Source: Xylaria sp. FL1777 (Eukaryota > Ascomycota > Sordariomycetes > Xylariales > Xylariaceae). From it: a stretch of DNA of 64,000 bases. This document shows, one piece after another, positions 47,671-62,115 of this stretch (positions are counted from its first letter, which is position 1; each line of letters starts with the position of its first letter). A program made the position numbers and the translations under genes. The notes below the pieces were generated by a model, which was not told the DNA's origin, made no database searches, and saw only the letters and a program-made list of their open reading frames with translations. The DNA is taken from assembly GCA_022578965.1 (NCBI GenBank), contig MU400656.1, positions 1-64,000 on the forward strand. Reading direction: 5' to 3'.

Positions 47671-50050
47671 AACGTTTAAAAGTATATAGTTTACTAAAAA
47701 AAAAAAACTTTATAAATCTTTAAATATATAGTAAGCTTTTATAAAAAATATAATTGCTATTAAAAAAAATAAATAGCAAATTGTAAATATAATGCTGCAG
47801 CTTTAACTTTAGTAATATAAAAATTATTTTAAGTTTTAAAAAAGCTATAATTATAAAAGTTTTAACTTAAGGCTATTAAAAAAAAAACAAAACACAAAGT
47901 AATAATAAAACAAATATATAGCACTATTAATTATAAAATAATATAAAAAAAGCTACTTAGCAGTAAAGCTTTATAGTTATATGTTTATTTTAGTAAACAG
48001 TTATAATATATAATAGTTAGTATAGTTTTTTATAGAACTTAAAACGCTAAATTAACTTTTTAGTTACATAACACTTTAGCATGCATAAGTTTTTAATAAA
48101 AATAAATAATAAAAGTAAACATTATATTATAAAAAAAGCTAACCTTATAGTTTTTTGCTTTAGTAAAAAACAAAATAAATATAACGTAGTGTAAAAAATT
48201 AGCTTATTTTTTTTGCTGCTTAATGCTATTAGTATATGCGCTTTAAAAACTTCCAAGTTTTATAAACTTATAAATAAAAACAAATATAGTTTAAAAGCTT
48301 GCTTAACTTTATTGCTTTTTTTTACTTTTTTTATGCATTTTTTTGCGCAAGAACTAAAGCAAATAGTAAACTAAACTAATAAAACAAAACACAATTAATA
48401 GCTTTAATTGCTTTAGCTTAACAAAAAAAGCCTAGTTAGCTATGTTTTTTAATAACATATAATATATAAAAAAGAATTACTTTATTTAGCTATTAATTAT
48501 AAAAAGTAAAACAAATTTAGCTAGCTAAAAATATAGCAGTAGCTAAATATATAGCAGTAGCTAAATATTAAAAAACAACTAAGTAATAATTATAAAGCAA
48601 AGTAAACTTATTAAGCAAGTAATAAAGCATTTAAGTTGCTTAATTAAAATATATAATAATGTTTTAAAAGTTATAATATATAAAAAATTAAATACTAATA
48701 AATTTAAAATAGCTTAACTAGCAAATATTTAAAAAAAGCAGTAAATTATTAATATAGCAAGCAAAAAAAGTAATAGCTATACAAAAAAGCACTGCTAGTA
48801 GCGCATTACTAAAGTTTTTATTTATTTAAGCTATAAAGTTTTAAAAATATTAATTAATAATAAACTAAGCAAAGCTAAAGCAAACGTAAAACATGCTTTT
48901 TATAAAAATTAGTTTTAGTTTTTGTTTTTAGTTTATATAAGCCGTAAAAAATTTAGTAAAAAGTTATAAAATATTAATACTATGCTATTAAACCTTAAAA
49001 GCTAAGCAATATATAATAGTTTAAATAGCTTTACGTGTATAAGCTGCATTAAGTATATTATTAATATTATGTTATAAAATATAGCTAGTAAAAAAGTTAT
49101 ACTTTTAAAACATAAAAGCTAAGCTAAAAAAGCTTGCTTAAATTTTAAAGCTATAAAAAATAGCAACTAGTTTTTAATACTTAAATATATTAAAAACGTA
49201 AGCTTATATTTTTACTTTTAGCTTAGCTAGCTTTATTAATATATTATAAGCACTATAGCTTTTTAAATATAGTTGCTATTTTAGTTGCTAATAAATAAAA
49301 GTGCTTTTGTTTTAAATATGTAAGCTTAAAAGCATTTATTACATATAAACGCTAGCAATACTTTTTAGCAAAAATTAAAAAATGCTATTTTTATAAGTTA
49401 CGTAATATAAAAAAGTTGTTTAAAAAAACATATAAGCAGCAAAGTATAATATTAAAAAGTACTTAAAAAGAAAAAAGTATATAAATGCGTGCTTAAGTAA
49501 AAAAAAAGAAAAAAAAAAAACTTAATGCTTAAGTATATAAGTATAAAAATATAAATATATGCAAATAAAAAAAAAGGCAAAACTAGCAATAAAACTATAA
49601 AAGCAACTAAAATTATATAACGGTATATTTTTGTTTTAGCATTTATTAATAAGTTTAACTAACATAAAGTAAATATTTTAGCATAATAAAACAAAGTACT
49701 TAGCAAAAAAAACTAGTTTAATAAAAAAAAGGAAATTTAAAGTATAGCATACTTGCTTAAAAAAAAAAAATAGTTTTGCAATATAAAATTAGCAGCAAAA
49801 AAGTATACCAAAGTTATATATTTATTTAGCTTGTTTTATAGCTGCATATTTTACTGCATTAATAAATAAAAAAACAGCAGAAATATTAAAAGAAATAGTT
49901 AAATAAAAGCAATAAATATTATTAAAACATTGTTGCAAAAAATTAAAAGATATAGTATTAAATAGTATATAATAAGTAATATAATATAAAATCTAATAAA
50001 AAAAAGTAAGTAAAGCAAAAAAATAAAACTTTATTAAATAAATAAATATT

Positions 50051-50053
<3 letters not shown>

Positions 50054-50095
<42 letters not shown>

Positions 50096-50126
50096 GCGCG
50101 TTTTTGTATATATATATATATATATA
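50054..50126. repeat. (TA)n microsatellite with an internal CGCGCG, left arm
   Basis: About twenty TA units to 50094, then CGCGCG at 50095-50100, then a second TA tract to 50126. In the mirror arm (about 57165-57226) the CGCGCG is replaced by AT-only sequence, consistent with C-to-T and G-to-A conversion in that arm. Confidence 0.88.
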
Positions 50127-51939
50127 AAAATATATATCTATATATAAAAATATATATAAAAAATATATATAAAGAAAAAATAAATAAAAAAATGCATAAA
50201 TTAGTACTAAAGAGGTTTTTGCTAATATTTCTAATATAAGCAAGTATAAAAAAAGCTAAGATTTAGTTTTTTTAACTAGCTTTACTTTGCGCTATAGCAT
50301 TTTGTTATTTGGAAAAAAGATATATTAGCACTAAATTTAGCCTTTTTTAAAACAAGTGCTCTTAAAATAAATAAATAGCAAAAAACAAGCATTATTTAAA
50401 AAAAAAAAGTAATTATAGCTAAAAAAATATTTACTAAAGTTATTATTACTATAGCTAGCCTTTTAGCTAGCATAGGCATTTTGCTTAAAAATAAGCATTA
50501 TTATTTTTTTTATTATAATAATAAATATAATTTAATTTTATTTTAATTAAAAGCAAAAAAAAAATAATAACTATAAAAATATAAGCAGTAAATAAAGCAA
50601 TATTAAGTATAATAATTATAGTAAAAAAAATAAAAAAAAATATAAAAGTTTAGTATAAAATAAATTGTTAATATGTTTAATAAAAATACTATTAAGTATT
50701 AATATAGCTTTATATTATAGTGCTACTTTTAAAAGGAATTTTTATTAAGCAAGCTGCAAGTTTAATTATAAGCTTATTTATGCTACTTATTATTTTTTAC
50801 TTAATTATTAGCACTGCATGTTTTTTTTTTTAGTAAACAAAGCATTTAAAGTTTATAGTTATTATTAGCTTTATAATATAGTTTTAAAGCTTGTTTATAT
50901 TATAAAAAAAAAGCAATAATTTAATAATAATATGTTTAATATATTAAGTTAAACATAAGCTTAGTAAAGCAATAAAAGCTTTAGATAGTTTATTTTTTTT
51001 TTTTTTTATTAGTACAAGTATTATAAAAACACTAAGAACTAAAAACATAAAAAAAAAAAAACAAAAAGCAATTAAATGCTACAGAACAAGGCCTATAAGT
51101 ATAAGCAGAAAAAGCAAAAACAAAAAGAAAACAAAGAACTAAAAGCTAAAAAGTAGCGTACAAAAAAAATCACAGTAGCAATAGCAAAAAAACAGCATAA
51201 AAATATATATATAAACAAACTATAAAAAAACCTTAAAAATAGCGTTAAAAAAATTATAAGCAAAAAATATTATTAGCTATATGTTTTACTTTAGCTTAGT
51301 ATAAAAGTAAACTATAAAAAACTAATATAATAGGTTTTTAAAATAGCTATTAAACAAAAATACGTTAATAATTTTATAGCGTTTTATTAAAACAACTGTT
51401 TAAATCTTTTTATTTTTTAAGTTATTATAATAGTAACAAATAAAAGCAATTATAAAAAAGCTAAAAAATACAAAAAAAGCAAAAGTATTATTTTTGTTTT
51501 TTTTGTAAGCTTATAAGCAAAAAAGTAGCTTTAAATGCTTTTTTGCAGCAATACTATTTTTAAAGCTAGCTTTAAAAGCTTTTTAAAAGCTATATAAAAG
51601 AAAATAATTCATAAATATAAAATATAATAACAGTTTTTAATGTAGTGCTTTTTTTAAAAGCTAAAAAAATGTTTAAAGCTAAGTTTTATTAGTAATAATT
51701 AAAAGTTTTTACTTTTTGCTAAATATAATACTAAAATAAGATTTTTTAATTAAAGCTATTTGCTTGTTTAAAAATATAATTAATGTTTGCAATAAAAGCT
51801 TTTTAAAAGTTTATAGTACAGTTAACAAAGTGCTACTTTATAAACGCTATTAAAAATTAATGCATAAATATTATTTATATGCTAAATTAAAATTTAAAAT
51901 TATTAAAAATAGCATATTAGCTATAATTGCAGCAATACT

Positions 51940-52065
51940 TATAATAATTAATAAAATAATCAATAAAATAATTAATAATAAAATAATTAATAAAATAAAA
52001 TAATCGATAAAATAATTAATAAAATAATTAATAAAATAATCGATAAAAAAAATAATTAATAATAT
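51940..52065. repeat. Minisatellite of ~13-14 bp, left arm
   Basis: About nine units of AATAATTAATAAA, some as AATAATCGATAAA. The retained CGATAA variant marks units less affected by C-to-T change. Mirror copy at about 55225-55345. Confidence 0.88.
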
Positions 52066-52995
52066 GTTTAGTAAAGTTTATAACTTATAAAAATAATTAA
52101 TAAAATTTTTAATATTTAAGTATAAGTAATTTTAACTAATAATAAACTTTTTTATTAATATTTGCGTTAAGCTTAAATATAATTTAAATTTAGTTATTTA
52201 TAGAATTGTTAGATTTGCTATAATTATTTATTAGTAGTTTAAAAAACGAGATTTTGCAAAAGTAGAACTTTTTATTTTTATGTTAAAAAATGCTATTAAA
52301 ATATATGCATTTAATAGTTTTAAATAAAAAATGCTAAAGAAATTAAAGCTTGTTAAAAAAATTACTATTATTAATATATATTAAAATATATTAAAAAATA
52401 GTTTAAATTAAACTTAATATAATTTTTGTTTTTTTTTTAAGCTTTTAGCAAATTAAAAAAAGTAGCAATAGCATGCTTTTTACTTTTTTTTAAAGCCAAA
52501 AAAATAAATTTTTTATAATAAAAAGCAAATTAAATTAAAGTTAAAAACAGTAATATAATAACTATGTTACTTTATTTAAACAAGTTATTTTTTTTTGCTT
52601 TTAATATAACTTAAATTTAAGGATTAATTTTATTAAAAGCTATTATTAAAAAAAATACTTTTTAAGTAAAAAATATAAACTTGCTTAGTACTAAAAAATA
52701 AATAAAATCTAAGCAAAGTTTTGTTATAAAGCGTTATAGCTTAGCTAAAATAACTTATTTAAAAATAAAATTTGTTTTTATAAGTTAAAGTAAAAATATT
52801 ATTTATTGTTTAAAAGTTTAAAATAGCTAAAAAACCTTAGTGCAGCTAAAAAATAATATAATTTTTAGCAGTTGCTAAAGCAGGGTTTTATTTATATAAA
52901 AAAAGATTAAAAGCTATAATAAAAATTTTAATTATGCTAGTTATTAAAACTTACGTTTTGTTTAAAATTAATGTTGCTTTTTTTGCTTTAAAAAC

Positions 52996-53145
52996 ATAAA
53001 AACTGCAGTAAATAAAAGCTGCAATAAATAAAAACTGCAGTAAATAAAAACTGCAGTAAATAAAAGCTATAGTAAATAAATAAAAGCTACAGTAAATAAA
53101 AGCTGCAGTAAATAAATAAAAGCTATAATAAATAAAAGCTGCATT
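52996..53145. repeat. 16-bp minisatellite CTGCAGTAAATAAAAG, left arm
   Basis: About nine units of CTGCAGTAAATAAAAG, variously CTACAG, CTATAG or CTGCAA. Two units carry an extra TAAA. The palindromic CTGCAG core is preserved in several units. Mirror copy at about 54148-54296. Confidence 0.9.
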
Positions 53146-53593
53146 AGAAATCTTAATTATGCTAGTTCTTAAAACTTATGCTTTGTTTAAAACTAATGCT
53201 GCTTTTTTTTGTTATACGTTATATTTTTACTTTTTAAACTTCTAAATTGTTTATATATTTTTTTTGTATTTTGAATTATTTTAAAAATTTAATTTTTTAA
53301 ATTGTTTTAGAAATTTAATTTTATATGCTTATTTATAGTTAATTAAAACGTTTAAAATTGCAAAGTACATAATTAACTTTTTTTAAAAAAACTAACTGCA
53401 TTAAGCTACTGCGTTTTTTTTTTTCCTTTGTTCTTGATTTTTTATTTTATTGTTTTACTTTGTTTTACTTATTACAACGTTAATGTAAGGTTTTTTTTCT
53501 TATTACTTCATAATGCAAAAAACCTTTAGCTAAACAAAAAACTAGCAATATAAGCAAAAACTTATTTTTATTAATTTAATAATATATAATATT

Positions 53594-53698
53594 ATTATGT
53601 TTGTTAATTATTAGCTTTTAAACTACTATATAATTAAAGCTATTGTTTTAAAGTATATATATTATATTGCTTTTAAATTTTGCAATGTTTTAAAAAGC
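53594..53698. other. Unique 105-bp spacer at the palindrome centre
   Basis: The two arms stop matching after AATATATAATATT at 53593 and resume at AATATTATATATT at 53699. The intervening AT-rich spacer has no partner. It is too short to have kept the arms stable without the sequence divergence they now show. Confidence 0.85.
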
Positions 53699-54147
53699 AA
53701 TATTATATATTATTAAATTAATAAAAATAAGTTTTTGCTTATATTGCTAGTTTCTTGTTTAACTAAAGGTTTTTTGCATTATGAAGTAATAAAAAAGAAA
53801 ACCTTATATTAACGTTGTAATAAGTAAAACAAAGTAAAACAATAAAATAAAAAATCAAAAATAAAGAAAAAAAAAAAATGTAATAGCTTAATGCAGTTAG
53901 TTTTTCTAAAAAAGGTTAATTATATACTTTGTAATTTTAAGCGCTTTAGTTAATTATAAATAAGCGCATAAAATTAAATTTCTAAAACAATTTAAAAAAT
54001 TAAATTTTTAAAACAATTTAAAACATAAAAAAAACATATAAACAATTTAAAAGTTTAAAAAGTAAAAATATAACGCATAACAGGAAAAAGCAATATTAGT
54101 TCTAAATAAAACGCAAGTTTTAAAAACTAGCATAATTAGAATTTTTA

Positions 54148-54296
54148 ATGTAGCTTTTATTTACTATAGCTTTTATTTATTTACTATAGCTTTTATTTAT
54201 TGCAGCTTTTATTTATTATAGCTTTTATTTACTATAGCTTTTATTTACTGCAGTTTTTATTTACTGCAGCTTTTATTTACTGCAGCTTTTATGTTT
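54148..54296. repeat. 16-bp minisatellite, mirror copy in the right arm
   Basis: Units CTTTTATTTACTGCAG and variants. Different units are CTGCAG-intact than in the left arm, again showing independent mutation of the two arms. Confidence 0.9.
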
Positions 54297-55224
54297 TTAA
54301 AGCAAAAAAAGTAACATTAGTTTTAAATAAAACGCAAGTTTTAATAACTAGCATAACTAGAATTTTTACTGCAGTTTTTAACCTTTTTTTACATAAACAA
54401 AACTTTGCTTTAGCAACTATTAAAAACTATATTATTTTTTAGCTATACTAAGGTTTTTTAGCTATTTTAAACTTTTAAACAATAAACAATATTTTTACTT
54501 TAATTTATAAAAACAAATCTTATTTTTAAACAAGTTATTTTAGTTAAGCTATAACGTTTTATAATAAAACTTTATTTAAATTTTGTTTATTTTTTAGTAC
54601 TAAGCAAGTTTATATTTTTTACTTAAAAAGTGTTTTTTTTAATAATAACTTTTAATAAAGTTAATTTCTAAATTTAAGTTACATTAAAAACAGAAAAAAA
54701 TAACTTGTTTAAATAAAGCAATATAATTATTGCATTACTATTTTTAACTTTAACTTAACTTGCTTTTTATTATAAAAAATTTATTTTTTTAGCTTTAAAA
54801 AAAAGTAAAAAGCATACTATTGCTACTTTTTTTAATTTATTAAAAGCTTAAAAAAAAAATAAAAACTATATTAAGTTTAATTTAAACTATTTTTTAATAT
54901 ATTTTAATATATATTAACAATAGTAATTTTTTTAATAAGCTTTAATTTTTTTAGCATTTTTTATTTAGAACTATTAAATATATATATTTTAATAGTATTC
55001 TTTAACATAAAAATAAAAAGTTTTACTTTTGCAAAATCTTGTTTTTTAAACTATTAATAAATAATTATAGCAAATCTAATAATTTTATAAATAACCAAAT
55101 TTAAATTATGTTTAAGCTTAACATAAATATTAATAAAAAAGTTTATTATTAATTAAAGTTATTTATACTTAAATATTAAAGATTTTATTAATTATTTTTA
55201 TAAGTTATAAATCTTATTAAACAT

Positions 55225-55345
55225 ATTATTAATTATTTTTTTTATTAATTATTTTATTAATTATTTTATTAATTATTTTATTAATTATTTTATTTTATTA
55301 ATTATTTTATTATTAATTATTTTATTAATTATTTTATTAATTATT
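55225..55345. repeat. Minisatellite of ~13-14 bp, mirror copy in the right arm
   Basis: Units TTTATTAATTATT. All the CGAT variants of the left arm are converted to TAAT here. Confidence 0.88.
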
Positions 55346-57164
55346 ATAAATATTGCTATAATTATAGCTAATATATTGTTTTTAATAATTTTAAATCTTA
55401 ATTTAGCATATAAATAATGTTTATATATTAATTTTTAATAACGTTTATAAAGTAGCATTTTGTTAACTATATTATAAACTTTTAAAAAGCTTTTATTATA
55501 AACATTAATTATATTTTTAAATAAGCAAATAGCTTTAATTAAAAAATCTTATTTTAGCACTATATTTAGCAAAAAGTAAAAACTTTTAATTATTATTAAT
55601 AAAACTTAGTTTTAAACATTTTTTTAGCTTTTAAAAAAAGCATTACATTAAAAACCGTTGTTATACTTTACGTTTATAAATTATTTTTTTTTATATAGCT
55701 TTTAAAAAGCTTTTAAAGCTAGCTTTAAAAATAATACTGCTGCAAAAAAGCATTTAAAGCTACTTTTTTGCTTACAGGCCTACAAAAAAAACAAAAACAA
55801 TGCTTTTGCTTTTTTTATATTTTTTAGCTCTTTTATAATTACTTTTATCTACTATTATTACAACAATTTAAAAAATAAAAAGATTTAAACAGTTGCTTTA
55901 ATAAAATGCTATAAAATTATTAATATGTTTTTACTTAATAGCTATTTTAAAAACCTATTATATTAGTTTTTTATAGTTTACTTTTATATTAAGCTAAAGT
56001 AAAACATATAACTAATAGCACTTTTTGCTTATAATTCTTTTAATGTTATTTTTAAAGTTTTTTTATAATTTGCTTATATATATATTTTTATGCTGTTTTT
56101 TTGCTATTGCTGCTATAATTTCTTTTATATGCTATTTTTTAGCTTTTAGTTCCTTGTTTTTTTTTTGTTTTTGCTTTTTCTGCTTGTATTTATAAGCCTT
56201 GTTTTGCGGCATTTAATTGCTTTTTGTTTTTTTTTTTTTGTGTTTTTAGTTTTTAGTGTTTTTATAATGCTTGCGCTAATAAAAAAAAAAAAAAACAAAC
56301 CGTTTAAAGCTTTTGTTGCTTTATTAAGCTTATGTTTAGTTTAATATATTAAATATACTACTGCTAAGTTATTGCTTTTTTTTTATAATATAAACAAGCT
56401 TTAAAACTATATTATAAAGCTAATAATAACTATAAACTTTAAATGCTTTGTTTACTAAAAAAAAGAATATATAGCGCTAATAATTAAGTAAAAAATAATA
56501 AGTAGTATAAATAAGCTTATAACTAAGCTTGCAGCTTGCTTAATAAAAATTTTTTCTAAAAATAACGCTATAACATAAAGCTATATTAATACCTAATAGT
56601 ATTTTTATTAAATATACTAATAATTTATTTTATATTAAACTTTTATATTTTTTTTTGTTTTTTTTACTATAATTATTATGCTTAATACTGCTTTATTTAT
56701 TGCTTATATTTTTATAGTTATTACTTTTTTTTTGTTTTTAATTAAAATAAAATTAAATTATATTTATTATTATAATAAAAAAAATAATAACGCTTATTTT
56801 TAAGCAAAATGCCTATACTAGCTAAAAAGCTAGCTATAATAATAATAACTTTAGTAAATATTCTTTTAGCTATAGCTATTTTTTTTTTTTAAATAATGCT
56901 TATTTTTTGCTATTTATTTATTTTAGAAGCACTTGTTTTAAAAAGGGCTAAATTTAGTGCTAATATGTTTTTCCTTTAAATAATAAAATATTATAACGCA
57001 AAATAAAGCTAGTTAAAAGAACTAAATTCTAGCCTTTTTTGCACTTGCTTATACTAAAAATATTAGCAAAAACTTCTTTAATACTAATTTATGCATCTTT
57101 TTATTTATTTTTTCCTTATATATATTCCTTATATATATTTTTATATATAAATATACATCTTTAT

Positions 57165-57185
57165 ATATATATATATATATATAAA

Positions 57186-57226
<41 letters not shown>
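57165..57226. repeat. (TA)n microsatellite, mirror copy in the right arm
   Basis: TA tract at 57189-57226 preceded by ATAAAAACAT and a shorter TA tract. It is the counterpart of 50054-50126. Confidence 0.88.
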
Positions 57227-57229
<3 letters not shown>

Positions 57230-60200
57230 TATATACAAATATTTATTTATTTAATAAGGTTTTATTTTTCTGCTTTATTTATTTTTTTTTACTAGATTTT
57301 GTATTATATTACTTATTATATACTATTTAATACTATATTTCCTGATTTTTTGCAACAATGTTTTAATAATATTTATTGCCTTTATTTAACTATTTTTTCT
57401 AATATTTTTGCTGTTTTTTTATTTACTAGTGCAATAAAATATATAGCTATAAAACAAGCTAAATAAATACGTAACTTTAGTATACCTTTTTACTGCTAAT
57501 TTTATATTACAAAACTATTTTTTTTCTTTAAGCAAGTATGCTATACTTTAAATTTCTTTCTTTTTACTAAACTAGTTCTTTTTACTAAGTACTTTGTTTT
57601 ATTATGTTAAAACACTTATTTTATGCTAATTAAACTTGTTAGCAAATACTAAAACAAAAATATATTATTATATAATTTTAATTGCTTTTATAGCTTTATT
57701 GCTAGTTTTGCTTTTTTTTTTACTTGCGTATATTTATACTTTTATATTTATGTACCTAAACACTAAATTTTCTTTCTTTTTTTTTTTTTACTTAAGCATG
57801 CACTTATATACTTTTTTTTTTTTAAGTACTTCTTAATATTATATTTTGCTACTTATACATTTTTTTAAATAACTTTTTTATACTACGCAATTCGTAAAAA
57901 TAGCATTTTTTAACTTTTGCTAAAAAGTATTACTAGCATTTATATATAATAAATATTTTTAAGCTTATATATTTAAAGCAAAAGCGCTTTTGTTTATTAG
58001 CAACTAAAATAGCAACTATATTTAAAAAGCTATAATGCTTATAGTATGCTAATAAAGCTAGCTAAACTAAAAGTAAAAATATAAGCTTATATTTTTAATA
58101 TATTTAAGTATTAAAAACTAGCTGCTATTTTTTATAGCTTTAAAATCTAAGCAAGCTTTTTTAGCTTAGCTTTTATGTTTTAAAAATATAACCTTTTTAC
58201 TAGCTATATTTTATAACATAATATTAATAGTATACTTAATATAGCTTATATATATAAAGCTACTTAAACTATTATGTATTGCTTAGCTTTTAAAGTTTAA
58301 TAGTATAGCATTAATATTTTATAACTTTTTGCTAAATTTTTTATAGCTTATATAAACTAAAAACAAAAACTAAAGCTAATTTTTATAAAAAGCGCGCTTT
58401 ATGCTTGCTTTAGCTTTACTTAATTTATTACTAATTAATATTTTTAAAACTTTATAGCTTAAATAAATAAAAACTTTAACAATATACTACTAGCAGTGCT
58501 TTTTTATATAATTATTATTTTTTTTGCTTGCTGCATTAATAACTTACTGCTTTTTTTGAATATTTACTAGCTAAGCTATTTTAAATTTATTAGTATTTAA
58601 TTTTTTATATATTATAACTTTTAAAACATTATTATATATTTTAATTAAGCAACTTAAATGTTTTATTACTTGCTTAGTAAGCTTACTTTGTTTTACAATT
58701 GCTATTTAGTTATTTTTTAATATTTAACTGCTATTATATATTTAGCTGCTATTATATTTTTAGCTAGCTAAATTTGTTTTACTTTTTATAATTAATAGCT
58801 AAACAAAGTAATTTTTTTTTATATATTGTATACTATTAAAAAATATAGCTAACTAGGCTTTTTTTATTAAGCTAAAGCAACTAAAGCTATTAATTGTATT
58901 TTGTTTTATTAGTTTAATTTATTATTTACTTTAATCCTTGCGCAAAAAAATATATAAAAAAAGTAAAAAAAAGCAACAAAGTTAAGCAAGCTTTCGAACT
59001 ATATTTATTTTTGTTTACAAGTTTATAAAACTTAAAAGTTTTTAAAGCATATATATTAGTAATACTAAGCAGCAAAAAAAATAAACTAATTTTTTATACT
59101 ATATTACGTTTATTTTATTCTTTACTAAAGCAAAAAACTATAAAGTTAGCTTTTTTTATAATATAATGCTTACTTTTACTATTTATTTTTACTAAAAACT
59201 TATATATACTAAAATACTATATAACTAAAAAGTTAATTTAGCGTTTTAAATTTTATAAAAAACTATATTAGCTATTATATATTATAACTATTTGCTAAAG
59301 CAAATATATAACTATAAAGCTTTACTGCTAAGTAGCCTTTTTTATACTATTTTATAGTTAATAATGCTATATATTTGTTTTATTATTACTTTATGTTTTG
59401 TTTTTTTTTTAATAGCTTTAAGTTAGAACTTTTATAACTATAGCTTTTTTAAAACTTAAAATAATTCTTATATTATTAAAGTTAAAGCTATAGCGTTATG
59501 CTTATAATTTGCTATTTATTTTTTCTAACAGCAATTATATTTTTTATAAAAGCTTACTATATACTTAAAAACTTATAAAGTTTTTTTTTCTTAGTAAACT
59601 ATATACTTTTAAACGCTTATGCTTTTTTATCTATTTTTGTTCTTTTTTTAAAGCTTTATGCACTTTATTAGTTTTTGCTTTACTTTAAAATGCTTTATAT
59701 ATTTTATTAGTTTTTGTTCTTTTTTTAAAAGCTTTATATATTTTATTTGTATTTTTGTTCTTTTTATAAAGCCTTTCTTTTTTTTTCTAAAAAAAGTTTT
59801 TTACTATAACGTTGTTTTTTTTATATGTTTTTATTATTGTTATTTTTAAGAAAAAAAAATTAATAACACTACAATACCTCTTATAATTTATTTAGTTGCT
59901 TTTTTATTACGTTAGTTACCTTTAAGTTTTTTTTAGTTTATAGTAGTTTAGCTACAAAACTTTTTTATAGCTGCTTTTTTTTTTTCTGCAGTAAGTTATA
60001 ATATAGAATTACGTATTAAAAAGTTTTCTTTCTTTTTATATATTTACAAAAAAGCATAAAAAAGCTTAAAACCTTTTTTTTATATAAAAACGCTTTTAAA
60101 CTTATTTTTTTAGTATATATTTATATTACTATAGCTACTTTATGCTTTAATAGCTTACTATATTTTCTAAAGGCCTTATTTTTGCTAAGCTTTTGCTTAG

Positions 60201-61569
60201 CTATAGCTAAGTAACTACTGCTTATTTTAGTTTAGATTTACGTGCTTATTTATTTTTTTTTAAGCATAATTCTAGGTTTTTTCTTTTTTAACTACTTTTT
60301 TAGCTAAAAGTCTAGTTCTAGCGTTAAATTTTTTTTAGCTATATTTTTCTTATTGCTTATAAGTTTGCTCTTAAGTTAATTTTTAGCTTTTTAAGTTTTT
60401 ATGTTTTAAATAAAAGTTTTAATCTTTATTATTGCTTATTAAATTAATTCTTTTGTAGCTAAGTTTTTTATATAATACTTATAAGCAGCAAAAAAACATT
60501 AGCTAGCTTGTTTTTATTAAAGCTTGCTTATTATATAAACTAATAAGCAAGCTTTTTTGTTTTGCTTAATTATTTGCGCTTTTTTTGCTTTAGCATAAAA
60601 AATATTAACGTTTTTATTTCTGTTTCTAGTATAAAAGCTATACAAGCTTTAGCTTTTTTTTTTTGCTTTCTTTTATTAGCTATTATACGTTTTTTTTCCT
60701 TTTTATCTTTTTTTAAAAAACATTTATACTTCTAATTTTTTAAGGTTTATAATAATACATAATTAAGTATTTTAGTAGCTAAAACAGCAATACATATATT
60801 AAATAAGTTAAGCTAGCTTATAACATAAAAAAGCTTTAGCTTAAGTTCGTTATTAATAAGTTTACTTAAAATAACGCGCTTTTTAATAATAAATACGTTT
60901 ATATTATATTTAAAAGTTAAGCAAATAAGCGCAAAAGCAAAGCTATTGCTTAGCTTATAGTTTTAAAGCTTTAAAAAAAGAAATATTTTAACGCATAATT
61001 TTCATAAAGCAATATGCATTATAATAACGTTTATATATAGCTAATTATTTTTGCACAATTTTAAAATAGCAGCAAGTTATATAAATATAATAATAGCTAA
61101 CATAATTAAACACTTAATACTAAAGCATAAAGCTACAAATATACTGCATTAGCTGCTTTTATTTTATTAAACTTTTTTAATAATAATAAAAATAATAGCT
61201 TAAATAATAACGCTAAAACTTTTAGTAAGCGTTTCGTTATAAAAAAAGCTAAAGTTATAGCTATAACGCTAACGTTTTAAAAAAATAACAAAAATATTAC
61301 TACTTTTAGCTACATTTTTATAAAAATAATTATTAATACTTTTATTATTATAATAGCTTTTTAAGCTATAAATGCTTTTATTTTTAGTAATAATATAAAC
61401 ATTTTAGCTATATTATTTTTTAACAAAATATTTAATTATAAAGCTTAAACAAACATTACTTATAGTATATAATATTATTTTTAAGCTATTAAACCTGCTA
61501 TTAACTTAACATTTATAAAAAAAAAGTTTAAAACTAGCATAAATCCTTTTTTTAGTTTTATAAATAATT

Positions 61570-62115
61570 ATAGCTTTAATAAAAAAAACTTATAAACTTA
61601 ATTAAACTTTATATTTTACTTGCTTTTTATATTTAGCGCAATTTTTTTTAAACAAATTATAAGCTTTTGCTTATATAAGCAACTTAAAGTTTAAATTATT
61701 TAATAAGTTTTATATGCTTAAAGTAATCTGTTTAATAATAATAGCAAGTTTTTAGCTATTATTTTTGTTTAAAAAAACTTATAAACTTAATTAAACTTTA
61801 CGTTTTATTTGCTTTTTATATTTAGCGTAATTTTTTTTAAACAAATTATAAACTTCTACTTATACAAACAACTCAAAGTTTAAATTGTTTAGTAAATTTT
61901 ACATACTTAAAGCAATTTATTTAATAATAATAGCAAGTTTTTAGCTATTGTTTTCGTTTAAAATTAAATAGCTAAGCTTAAAAGTTTTTTGCTAAAAGCA
62001 TTTTAAAGTTTAGATTTTTTAATAAGTTTTACACGCTTAAAGTAATCTGTTTATTTAATAGTAATAACAGGTTTTTAACTATTGTTTTTATTTAAAATTA
62101 AGTAGCTAAGCTTAA
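61570..62115 (-). repeat. Mirror copy of the 45175-45720 tandem repeat
   Basis: Reverse complement of the left-arm tandem repeat, with the same three units in reverse order and transition differences. Confidence 0.88.

Larger units (their letters stand above)
43288..53593 (+). repeat. Left arm of a giant inverted duplication (~10.3 kb)
   Basis: Base x in this arm pairs with roughly base 107290 - x in the right arm, along the whole length with only small indels. Anchors checked include the centre (53500-53593 against 53699-53793, two transitions in about 92 bases), the TA tract at 50054 against 57226, and the distal end (43288-43520 against 63770-64000, 15 differences, all transitions). Internal tandem repeats appear as mirror pairs. 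No intact gene is present. A frame at 44930-45154 and its mirror at 62134-62364 encode only Phe/Leu-rich low-complexity peptide. Lys/Gln-rich worn frames at about 46560-47700 may be an old coding segment. Confidence 0.95.

Noticed and set aside
50034..50243. Ile/Tyr-rich frame and its mirror at 57039-57254
   Set aside because: Translation of a TA microsatellite.
53594..53698. Palindrome as a plain assembly artefact
   Set aside because: Arms differ by many transitions in both directions, which an artefactual duplication of one read set would not produce. Long reads should still confirm it.
54200..54442. 80-residue frame starting in the minisatellite
   Set aside because: The first half is translation of the 16-bp repeat, and the mirror arm does not keep the frame.
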